From: Lachnospiraceae bacterium UBA3282
GTDB taxonomy: Bacteria > Bacillota > Clostridia > Lachnospirales > Lachnospiraceae
Assembly (NCBI GenBank): GCA_002361735.1
Contig: DETS01000111.1
Location: forward strand, 1-20,151
Direction: 5' to 3'
Length of the DNA: 20,151 bases
A program made the position numbers and the translations under genes. Every line of letters starts with the position of its first letter. Position 1 is the stretch's first letter. Positions 7,001-13,208 of this stretch are shown in pieces. Under the pieces are notes generated by a model. The model worked only from the letters and a program-made list of their open reading frames with translations. It did no database searches and was not told where the DNA came from.

Positions 7001-10000
7001 TGACGGCTGGCGATCAGGCGGATACCGTACTGAACGTAACGCTCGGTCTGGACGGTGTTGCAGTACCTGAAAACGGCGGCAAATTATATTACGAGCTGAC
7101 AGTAACACCGAAGCCGGCGGCTGGCACGACTCTCAGCAACAAGCTGCTCTCCACCGTGACGGTTGAACCTGTTGACAAAAACGGCAACAGCCAGAACGTG
7201 CAGATCCCGGTTGCCAAGAGCCAGAGACTGGGTGAAGGCGCAGCATGCGACTATGAAGTAAAAGCAAAACTGACCTACGATGTTGATGGCGGAACCACCA
7301 AAGAATCCACTAAGGTAATAACTTCCACGGAATTTAAGACCATCGACGGCAAAGAGATCAAGTACGAAAACAACTTAAAGCTTGTGAAAGACAAGAGCTT
7401 TAAGGGCACACTCTACACCGGACAGAGCAATGAGATCGTGATCGCGAATCCGAAGTGGAGCACCAAGAATGTTACCTATAAGATCCTCAGCGACGGTATC
7501 ACCGATGGTGAGAAATATGACAGCGAAGCAAATCGTCTGACTGGTCTGACTGTCGGACAGAATGCGTCCGGACAGATTGTGGTCACCAGCGTACCAAAGG
7601 ATACCTGGCTCGGTAAGCACACCATCACCGTCGAGGCGACGGCGGACCAGACCACCGATCACGAGATGTATAAGTCCCGTGCAACCATCAACGTCACCGT
7701 GGCAAAGGGTATCGAAGACATTTCGATCACACCCGCGAGTGAAAAGATCTACAAGAAGGATGCCAAGTCAAAGGCAAGCCTGAAAATGACGGCAGCTCTT
7801 AATGACTTTGTCGGCAGCTCTGCTGTCAATAGCTGGGACGGCAAGAAGAATACGAAAAAGCCGAAGTCCAAGAGCCTGAAGTGGGAGCTCGTCGGCGAAG
7901 ACAGTTCGGATGGCTATGATACGGCGCTTCCCGAAAGCTTTGGCAACAAGGCAGTGACCATCAATCCAAAGAACGGAACCATCACCGTAGATAAGAAGTT
8001 TGCGGTCAGCAAGAACAAGGCAAATAACCGCTTCTGCGTAAAGGCGACGGCAACGGATTATGCAGGCAACACCACAGTTGGTTACAGTCCTAATATCGAG
8101 ATCACAAGCGAGGCGCTGAGCATCGAAAAGCTTGCGCTCGTAAGAAGAACCGGAGACATCGGATTATACAACTATGAAGTCGTAGCGGTTCAGAATGCGA
8201 ATAACGAGGAGCTCAAGCTCGATGCAACCGCAGTAAATGGTACGTTTGTGTATGCGGTACCTAAGAACGTAAATCTGGTAAAAGAATACAATAGCACTCA
8301 GTGGGCTACGCTCAGCGGTAAGCTGATCGATCCTGCAAACTACAGCGTTACCTCCGGCGGCAAGAAGATTGTATCCGTATATGATAACAATCGCCTTAAT
8401 GTACTGACGGCGGGCAAGAAAGTAAAACTCACGGTAACGGCAAATGACGGCAGCAAGCAGAAACGCGTTCTGCCTCTGAATCTGGGCTGGACCGGTGCAG
8501 AGAAAGATCTGGCGCTTGGCATTCAGTTTAGGGACAGCGAAACCTTTGATGTCTTTAATCCGAATACGGAATATAAGGCATTAAAAGATAAAACGGCGAT
8601 CGCTGTAAAACCGATCACGGCTACGGGTGCAGTAAGACTTAACATTTGCCTGATGGAAGGCAATAAGAGCGACGGCACTTCCACAACCTTTACTGATGCA
8701 GACAGCTTTACAAATTACAAACTTGCCGTAAAAGGCGGTAAGCTGACCTACAACAATTATGGTTACGCCGATCTGGTGACCACTGCAAAGGTGACCACCT
8801 TGACGCTCACCATTGGTACCGGCAAAGCTGCGAAAAAGAGCGTTTACACCATTACCAATAAGGCTTATGAGCTGACCGCGAAGGCTCCTAAGGTGACCGT
8901 AAAGGGCAGCCTGCATGAAAACGCCCACAAGAGCGAGCAGCAGGTGACCATGATCGTCAAAAACGGCAAGGAGCTCTATGGTAAGAAGGCAGCAAAGGTT
9001 GAAATCGACTGGTCTTCCATGAACACAAAGAACAGCGCAACATTGAATTGGCTGAATGAAACCCTTACCGGCAATGTGATCCAGCTTAATGATAAGACAG
9101 GCGAAATGACACTGTCCTTCGCGTATCCCGGCGATGAATATATTGGCTTCAATCCCGGCAGCTATAAGTTAAAAGTGACGGTAGGCGCGGGAACGACAGC
9201 AGCTAACTTTAAGGCGGAGACCCTGCCTGCAAACGTAACCTTAAAGGTTGTAAAGAATAAGGCGTTCACCTTTAAGCCGCAGACCTCTTACACCATCGGC
9301 AAGATTGACGGCGGTGCGATCCTGACCGGTAAGAGCAATGCTACAAAGGGCGAAAAGACCTACATGAACTTCTATGACCTGAAGAACGCAAACGTAGCAG
9401 GACGCCCGAATGACTTTACACATTACTTCACGATCGAGTACGACGCGATCAACAATACGCAGAGACTCGTACTGAACGATAGCGATCCCGTATTCAAGGC
9501 GAAGTTCGGTATTACGGATCAGGCGCTGATCAACTGGGATACCATCGATCTGACAAAGATTGATAAGAAGGATCTGACCGGTTATGTCAGCTATGACGCG
9601 CGTGCAAGCAAGAAGTTCTACGGCATCGGCACCACCGGCTACTCTAACGGAGTAAGCGGTACGGTTAAGATCACGGTGAAGCTTGCTGCTAACCCGAAGA
9701 AGGAGAATGCTTGGAAAGCTTCTTTGAAGTATACGACCAACAAGGCGGAAGTGCTTGCAAAGGACAACGAAAAGGCAGTAATCAACGTAATGTCCGGCAA
9801 CGAGTATGTAACAGTGGGTGCAGCGGTGATTTATGAGACCGCGAACCTCAAGGCGGATGCCATCAACGAGAAGGGACAGATCCTCATCGCAGTTAAGGGC
9901 GTTGAGGCAAAGAAGACCTACAGTACGAACATGAAGGTCGTTCCGCTCAGCAGCCGCTTCATGGATGCGATAGAAGCCGTCAAGGCGGATAAGGCAAAAT

Positions 10001-10410
10001 ATCAGGCAGCCATTGAGAAATACGGTATTCCTGTAAAAGTAACGATAGTCGCTAAGGCAACGGCAGCGGAAGTTACCGCAACGCCCGACCCTGTGACCGT
10101 AGCTTCGGCAGTGAACCTGATCTATTCTAATCCGGATCCTTGGACAACGAAACTGATGGCAGCAAACTTAAGCAGCATTGTGCCCGCAGAAAAGAACGCG
10201 GCAAAGAATGCTCTTGCGACAGAGGTTGGCAATTACCTTAAGAATCATGCGCTCAAGGCTTATAATACCGGCTTTACCGTGACGGGAACCAGCGTAGTGA
10301 AAGACGAAGAAACTGGAGATTGGTATGTTGTGCTGACGATTCAGAAAGGTTCCGATTTGGATGAAATTTATATCCAAGTTCTGGCTGAGGAAGGCAGCAG
10401 CGGTGGCTGA
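4009..10410 (+). CDS. Giant Ig-like repeat surface protein, lacking signal peptide/start and ended by an in-frame TGA
   Basis: A 2133-codon frame. It opens with an acidic, proline-rich spacer (residues about 1-90, PADPEAP and DEPVVTDP repeats). A long series of Thr/Val/Lys-rich beta-sandwich-like segments follows, typical of bacterial Ig-like (BIG) extracellular proteins: for example TYTVSITNFDDVKAY, VTVTPADGYKIVKG and ASVVIPEVTAKVTITVTAE. No LPXTG, S-layer-homology or choline-binding anchor is visible. Such proteins are exported, yet the first possible start is a GTG at 4009 with only a distant AGGCAGGGA upstream. No hydrophobic leader is encoded in any frame between 3709 and 4009, and the frame is closed by TAA at 3922-3924. 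At the 3' end TGA 10408-10410 falls in a GSSGG linker, with the same frame continuing to 10764. Very long and otherwise undamaged, it is a recent pseudogene, a silent cassette or a misassembly. I list it as CDS because the frame is intact. Confidence -1.
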   Translation: MEEPVSEASDEQIPEEGGEDETGVIPPADEPVVTDPETPADPEAPVQEPAPEVPADPEAPADPEAPADEPVVTDPVEEPVIEDEIPADADVTVNADEATTYTVSITNFDDVKAYITASATVGGDSNKGFVRTGSLTAAKNATVVVTIAAKSGAKITSVKNGETAVSAADGTYTIKLSSLAADTSITVEAASAYKLTTDFTGASDVTAIKLDASLKEAVGAANDEALSRTSADIAQDADLKFTLVGSPAGADSRYNVFYAANGSEEKTPITAVKETVGTAPSTTEVDTYTVKKEDLEDFHSIEIIVKKETKVDFTYMLTAVSNVDIVYWGTKKSEGTTAADPAEAWVEGDNATKYDPIKKAYVGETFKFKAVVKEADKNTKEIAKVTRTVNGNNVEITAAESGVYSFTVDADTTAFTVETDYKAAGVNKLTYTLKDTCDKESVKKVEITSITVGEDFPTTGVDIAALLGTKDSAELVKDKAVSILKEQGGKKITAIEVTVTPADGYKIVKGDADTHITIDAADGTGPAVYKFTDPKATNKAIEAAMTVNVETDVVATAAANETFFKVTCDKKQNPHIKDITVATVDGKVDEVKATEDATKIVAYKVKGGVKTVEFKVTADAGYQLKGTNSYPKLKSITDVVADGKVTYTVTLLASGITGTDASPTTIAVVEEGITLEAKVEPADEASTRLYTAPLKYYTKDAPTVQVDYTSGKTIPYGSKLTTDITAATGCHLVSVSYNMGGTDTPVTLSVDGKASVVIPEVTAKVTITVTAEKDYQKIVLQDKDGKAVIDKTGDVYNVRYDEAYLVGLTNGNVDVPVKDFKAVVKDETGAEVKLPRITIGTKLKIDLARAKTSVAGQTITIDMVVGDKVVDTYILSVNKKTSKLTIEGVAKAEKEQRVDSVVKYAIDTDGKVDITDTTDTESIINSAYIFGNNLVVTLNPMTTAQITKTPASADGKTPAVYHSATITLASDDDPDLEASIVVTAKPFIEDITNKEITLTAGDQADTVLNVTLGLDGVAVPENGGKLYYELTVTPKPAAGTTLSNKLLSTVTVEPVDKNGNSQNVQIPVAKSQRLGEGAACDYEVKAKLTYDVDGGTTKESTKVITSTEFKTIDGKEIKYENNLKLVKDKSFKGTLYTGQSNEIVIANPKWSTKNVTYKILSDGITDGEKYDSEANRLTGLTVGQNASGQIVVTSVPKDTWLGKHTITVEATADQTTDHEMYKSRATINVTVAKGIEDISITPASEKIYKKDAKSKASLKMTAALNDFVGSSAVNSWDGKKNTKKPKSKSLKWELVGEDSSDGYDTALPESFGNKAVTINPKNGTITVDKKFAVSKNKANNRFCVKATATDYAGNTTVGYSPNIEITSEALSIEKLALVRRTGDIGLYNYEVVAVQNANNEELKLDATAVNGTFVYAVPKNVNLVKEYNSTQWATLSGKLIDPANYSVTSGGKKIVSVYDNNRLNVLTAGKKVKLTVTANDGSKQKRVLPLNLGWTGAEKDLALGIQFRDSETFDVFNPNTEYKALKDKTAIAVKPITATGAVRLNICLMEGNKSDGTSTTFTDADSFTNYKLAVKGGKLTYNNYGYADLVTTAKVTTLTLTIGTGKAAKKSVYTITNKAYELTAKAPKVTVKGSLHENAHKSEQQVTMIVKNGKELYGKKAAKVEIDWSSMNTKNSATLNWLNETLTGNVIQLNDKTGEMTLSFAYPGDEYIGFNPGSYKLKVTVGAGTTAANFKAETLPANVTLKVVKNKAFTFKPQTSYTIGKIDGGAILTGKSNATKGEKTYMNFYDLKNANVAGRPNDFTHYFTIEYDAINNTQRLVLNDSDPVFKAKFGITDQALINWDTIDLTKIDKKDLTGYVSYDARASKKFYGIGTTGYSNGVSGTVKITVKLAANPKKENAWKASLKYTTNKAEVLAKDNEKAVINVMSGNEYVTVGAAVIYETANLKADAINEKGQILIAVKGVEAKKTYSTNMKVVPLSSRFMDAIEAVKADKAKYQAAIEKYGIPVKVTIVAKATAAEVTATPDPVTVASAVNLIYSNPDPWTTKLMAANLSSIVPAEKNAAKNALATEVGNYLKNHALKAYNTGFTVTGTSVVKDEETGDWYVVLTIQKGSDLDEIYIQVLAEEGSSGG
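4093..4233 (+). repeat. Pro/Glu/Ala-rich coding repeats at the N-terminus of the surface protein
   Basis: DEPVVTDP is encoded at 4093-4116 and 4210-4233; PADPEAP at 4123-4143 and 4168-4188, with a further ADPEAP at 4189-4206. The DNA copies are near-identical (CCTGCAGATCCCGAGGC), so the stretch can change copy number by slippage or recombination. Such segments usually span the cell wall in Gram-positive surface proteins. Confidence -1.
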
Positions 10411-10764
10411 ACAACTCCGCCCACACCGGTAACAGTGAGCTCTATCGTATTAGAGGCAGCGGGAAATGCGACATCCGTTGCAAAGGGTACCACACTGAAA
10501 TTTACCGCTACATTAAAGGATTCTAACGGAGATGCGATTACCGATCTTGATGACATCACTGTTACATGGGAGGTATCAGGCGATACAGATACGCCTAATA
10601 CAAAAATTGAGGCTGACGCGTCCAAGAAAAATGAGGCAACCCTGACTGTTGGCTCCAACGAAAATGGTGAAGAGGATTCCAGTGATGGCAACAAAAAGAA
10701 ATTGACAGTCACCGTTACGGCAGGCGGTGTAACGCAGACTGCAAAAGTTGAGGTAACATCATAA
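10411..10764 (+). pseudogene. Detached C-terminal Ig-like (BIG) domain, in frame with the giant surface protein behind a TGA
   Basis: The frame continues without shift after TGA 10408-10410: a TTPPTPVTV linker, then about 105 residues of an Ig-like domain (SIVLEAAGN, GTTLKFTATLKDSNGD, VTWEVSGDTDTPNT, LTVTVTAGGVTQTAKVEVTS). It closes at TAA 10762-10764. The only in-frame starts are GTG codons such as 10435, with no ribosome binding site, so it is unlikely to be expressed alone. A single base change (GGA to TGA) would explain the break, since the surrounding linker is GSSGG-x-TTPPTP. Read-through producing a longer isoform, or a sequence error, are the alternatives. Confidence -1.
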
Positions 10765-10827
10765 TCCCGAAGCCTTTTGCGAACAACAAATTTTCCTAAG
10801 TTTATAGAATGGAAAGAATCAAAAAAT

Positions 10828-10856
10828 GACCGCTCTGAAAAGGGCGGTCGTTTTTT
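10828..10856 (+). terminator. Intrinsic terminator after the surface-protein frame
   Basis: A 9-bp stem GACCGCTCT / AGGGCGGTC (10828-10836, 10841-10849, one T-G pair) with a GAAA tetraloop is followed by GTTTTTT. An intact terminator 64 bases after the final TAA (10764), not after the TGA, supports the view that the original gene ended at 10764. Confidence -1.
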
Positions 10857-10891
10857 GTCATTTATCGGGAACGATTCGGCAATCTGCTTTC

Positions 10892-11080
10892 TTAGGGCGT
10901 GTCCAGCCGCGTAACTCCGCGCACATTCTTCTCCGCCTTTACCCGCGGAATCATGATCTGGTGCCCGCAGCCCGTGCATTTCAGGCGAAAGTCCGCACCG
11001 ATGCGCAGTACCTCCCACTCGGCTGAACCGCAGGGGTGCTGTTTCTTCATTTTTAAGATATCGCCAACCTGAATGTCCAT
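10892..11080 (-). CDS. DUF951 family small protein
   Basis: This 62-residue protein belongs to the DUF951 family, widespread and short in Firmicutes but of unknown function. Diagnostic blocks are MDIQVGDILKMKKQHPCGSAEWEVLRIGADFRLKC (in two stretches), CTGCGHQIMIPR and a basic tail. Cysteines in HPCGS and CTGC could bind a metal. I chose the ATG at 11080, which matches the family start MDI and has an AAGAAAAGAG stretch upstream; a TTG at 11086 would add two residues. It is divergent from the Uma2 gene and tail-to-tail with the surface-protein unit. No clear promoter was found on the minus strand; a TATAAA box near 11120 lacks a good -35. Confidence -1.
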   Translation of the reverse strand: MDIQVGDILKMKKQHPCGSAEWEVLRIGADFRLKCTGCGHQIMIPRVKAEKNVRGVTRLDTP

Positions 11081-11184
11081 CTGCAATCTCTTTTCTTATC
11101 CCAAACAATTTACGCATTTTTTATACCGAATATTTATTGTCGGGAGATAATGTTTCTTTTATCAATTATGCGGGAATGCGCAGT

Positions 11185-11214
11185 TTGTGTCAAGAACGAA
11201 ATTTCGTTTATAAT
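11185..11214 (+). promoter_or_regulatory. Candidate upstream promoter with a 14-bp perfect palindrome filling its spacer
   Basis: TTGTGT (11185-11190), an 18-base spacer and TATAAT (11209-11214). The spacer contains the perfect palindrome AACGAAATTTCGTT (11195-11208), directly abutting the -10. A dimeric regulator bound there would block or remodel the promoter. The palindrome and -10 are seen directly; the -35 is weak and use of the promoter is inference. Confidence -1.
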
Positions 11215-11229
11215 TTTTCAAATTTTCTA

Positions 11230-11258
11230 TTGACAGATCCTTTTGCTGCCTGTATAAT
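11230..11258 (+). promoter_or_regulatory. Perfect consensus sigma-A promoter for the Uma2 gene
   Basis: TTGACA (11230-11235), 17-base spacer, TATAAT (11253-11258): consensus at both boxes. Transcription would begin near 11265, leaving a leader of about 260 bases before the ATG at 11525. Confidence -1.
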
Positions 11259-11264
11259 CAATCA

Positions 11265-11524
11265 CACAGAGTAAAGAAAAAGAGTCTATTCACGGGCTCC
11301 GGCGTCGCATAAGCGCACGCATTTGTGCATTCGCACATTCAGGCAGTTTCTGCCGCTTACTCACATTAAGTAACATGACAACAGAAAACGCGGCGGAAAA
11401 ACCAGGACAGACTCCATTGACGATTCGTTCCGACAACAGGCATCACAGCTCCGAAGACAGGGGCGCACGCCTTCACCCGGAATATGCACTTTCCGCCGCA
11501 CCACAAAGGAAAGGAAGGTAGTTT
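11265..11524 (+). other. Long 5' leader of the Uma2 gene with short hairpins and an in-frame upstream ORF
   Basis: This stretch between promoter and gene holds small hairpins (TGTGC/GCACA at 11324-11336 and GGCAG-TTT-CTGCC at 11342-11354). It also holds a 48-codon open frame, 11375-11521, starting MTTENAAEKPGQ. That frame ends with TAG three bases before the Uma2 ATG and is in the same reading frame. Its own ribosome binding site is poor. It may be a leader peptide or a former N-terminal extension. I recognise no known riboswitch. Confidence -1.
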
Positions 11525-12454
11525 ATGGAGTACGCAAGACTCAGAAAAGAGGAAATGGAAATGGAAATCGAGACAGATGGGATGTACAGGAGGGTGACGC
11601 ATGAAGATCTGGTGCGGATGGGGCTGGACCGGAAAGGAAAATGGCAGTACACGATCGCGGATATCGAGACACTGCCGGAATGGGTACGTGCGGAACTGAT
11701 CGACGGCGAGATTTTTGTCAAGGTGAGCGCTCCCCTGACGATCCATCAGGATATTCTGGCAGGTCTGTTCTTTCAGATAGAGGCCTATATCCAAAGAAAA
11801 CAGGGGAAGTGCCACGTGTATTTTGCCCCCTTCGGTGTACGGCCTAAAAAGGACATCTACAATTATGTTGAGCCGGACATCACGCTGATCTGCGACGACG
11901 AACAAATGAGAGAACGAGGAAGTGCCGGCGCGCCGGACTTTGTGATCGAGGTCGTCTCGCCTTCAAACAGGAAACATGACTATGTGAGAAAGCTCGCCCT
12001 CTACCACGAAGCAGGCGTCGGGGAATACTGGATCGTCGATCCGAAGCATGAACAGGTGACGGTATATGATTGGAAAAAGAGCGACACCCCAACTCTGTAT
12101 CCGTTTTCTGAGCGGATAAAAGTAGGTGTATACGACGATCTGTATCTGGATATCTCGAATCGCCATAACACTTTGAATGAACTATTGTCTGAGGAACGCC
12201 AGACCAGCCTCGCGGACGGTCTGGAGGAAGGACGCGTCGAGGGGCTTGCTAAGGGTATAAAGGAAGGACGCGCCAAGGGGCTTGCTGAGGGTATAGAAAA
12301 AGGACGCGCCGAAGGCTTAGAAAAAGGACGTGCCGAAGGAGAATCCAAATTTGCAGAATTAGCCGCATTCCTGCTGCGGGAAGGTCGTGCAGATGACCTG
12401 TCCAGAGCAGCAAGCGATGCGGCATATCGGGACAAGCTATATCAACAAATGTAA
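11525..12454 (+). CDS. Uma2-family (DUF820) PD-(D/E)XK protein with Gly/Glu/Arg repeat tail
   Basis: Residues about 35-210 form a Uma2 domain, a PD-(D/E)XK nuclease-fold family best known from cyanobacteria and of unclear function. Visible blocks are AELIDGEIF, SAPLTIHQDI, EPDITLICDD (D118), then FVIEVVSPSNRKHDYVRK (E142) and GEYWIVDPKHEQV, so the likely catalytic Asp/Glu/Lys set is intact. Residues about 233-275 are EGR-x-EGL-x-KGI-type repeats, probably a charged helix. The last 35 residues (FLLREGRADDLSRAA, YRDKLY) resemble the C-terminal ends of Rpn/PDDEXK transposase-type proteins. The start is fixed by AAAGGAAAGGAAGG just upstream of the ATG. The gene is convergent with the sirtuin gene, 18 bases away and with no terminator visible between them. 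It could be a mobile-element remnant, a host nuclease or a defence protein; the biology is unknown. Confidence -1.
   Translation: MEYARLRKEEMEMEIETDGMYRRVTHEDLVRMGLDRKGKWQYTIADIETLPEWVRAELIDGEIFVKVSAPLTIHQDILAGLFFQIEAYIQRKQGKCHVYFAPFGVRPKKDIYNYVEPDITLICDDEQMRERGSAGAPDFVIEVVSPSNRKHDYVRKLALYHEAGVGEYWIVDPKHEQVTVYDWKKSDTPTLYPFSERIKVGVYDDLYLDISNRHNTLNELLSEERQTSLADGLEEGRVEGLAKGIKEGRAKGLAEGIEKGRAEGLEKGRAEGESKFAELAAFLLREGRADDLSRAASDAAYRDKLYQQM
12226..12343 (+). repeat. 36-base coding repeats in the Uma2 tail
   Basis: Two near-identical 36-base units (12226-12261 and 12262-12297; GGAAGGACGCG...GGGCTTGCT...GGGTATA) are followed by two shorter 24- and 21-base derivatives beginning AAAGGACG. They encode EGRVEGLAKGIK-type 12-residue periods. 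The high DNA identity indicates recent expansion. Confidence -1.
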
Positions 12455-12472
12455 AGTGTTTCGCGGATCGGG

Positions 12473-13189
12473 TCAGTCAAGCTGCGAAAAGATCTCTCCG
12501 ATGCTTCCCTGCACCACGAGATCCGCGATCCCGTCTCTTGCCGTAGGTGTCTTATTGACAAGCACCAGTTTATGCCCGTTATAATAATCCAAAAGCCCCG
12601 CTGCCGGATACACTGCGAGAGACGTTCCGCCAACGATCAGTACATCCGCCTCGCTGATGGCACGGATAGCTCCCGAAAGCGTGCTCTGGTCAAGCCCTTC
12701 CTCATAAAGGACCACATCGGGTTTGATGTCTCCGCCGCATTCGCAATGCGGAACGCCTTCGGAATTTGCGATATAGTTTACATCATAAAACTTATGACAG
12801 GTCTCGCAGAAATTGCGCAGCACCGACCCGTGCAGCTCATACACTTTTTTGCTGCCTGCCGCCTGATGCAGCCCGTCGATGTTCTGGGTCACCACCGCTT
12901 TCAGCTTTCCTTCTTTTTCCCACTGCGCCAGCTTCAGGTGCGCAGCATTTGGCTTCGCGTCGAGGCAGAGCATCTTATTGCGATAGAACCTGTAAAATTC
13001 CTCGGTATTCCTCCTGTAAAAGGTATGGCTTAAGATGGTCTCCGGGGGATAGTCATACTGTTGATTGTAGAGACCGTCCACGCTCCGAAAATCCGGAATG
13101 CCGCTCTCCGTGGAGACGCCCGCGCCCCCGAAAAAGACGATGTTATCCGATCCGTTCACCCACTCGCGTAACTGTTCTACTGCATTCAT
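12473..13189 (-). CDS. cobB: Sir2-family NAD-dependent protein deacylase (sirtuin)
   Basis: Sirtuins remove acyl groups from lysines using NAD, giving nicotinamide and O-acyl-ADP-ribose. At 238 residues it has the usual bacterial length. Motifs: NAD-binding GAGVSTESGIPDFRS (22-36), TQNIDGLH (101-108), catalytic H120 in YELHGS, zinc ligands C128, C131, C149 and C151, and GTSLAVYPAAGL. The second zinc pair is C-x-C (HCECGG) rather than C-x2-C. The ATG at 13189 has AGGGGG upstream. It starts 19 bases after leuA on the same strand, so the two are probably one operon. Linking a deacylase to acetyl-CoA-consuming leucine synthesis makes metabolic sense but is inference. Confidence -1.
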   Translation of the reverse strand: MNAVEQLREWVNGSDNIVFFGGAGVSTESGIPDFRSVDGLYNQQYDYPPETILSHTFYRRNTEEFYRFYRNKMLCLDAKPNAAHLKLAQWEKEGKLKAVVTQNIDGLHQAAGSKKVYELHGSVLRNFCETCHKFYDVNYIANSEGVPHCECGGDIKPDVVLYEEGLDQSTLSGAIRAISEADVLIVGGTSLAVYPAAGLLDYYNGHKLVLVNKTPTARDGIADLVVQGSIGEIFSQLD

Positions 13190-13208
13190 AAAGATACCCC
13201 CTTTTTAT

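Noticed and set aside
10408..10410. Selenocysteine codon or UGA recoded as Trp
   Set aside because: It sits in a flexible Gly/Ser/Thr/Pro linker with no redox motif and no evident downstream SECIS-like hairpin adjacent; other genes in the window use TGG for Trp and UGA as a stop.
4009..10764. Sortase (LPXTG), S-layer-homology or other cell-wall anchor in the giant protein
   Set aside because: None is present in the C-terminal residues before either stop codon; the protein ends in an Ig-like domain.
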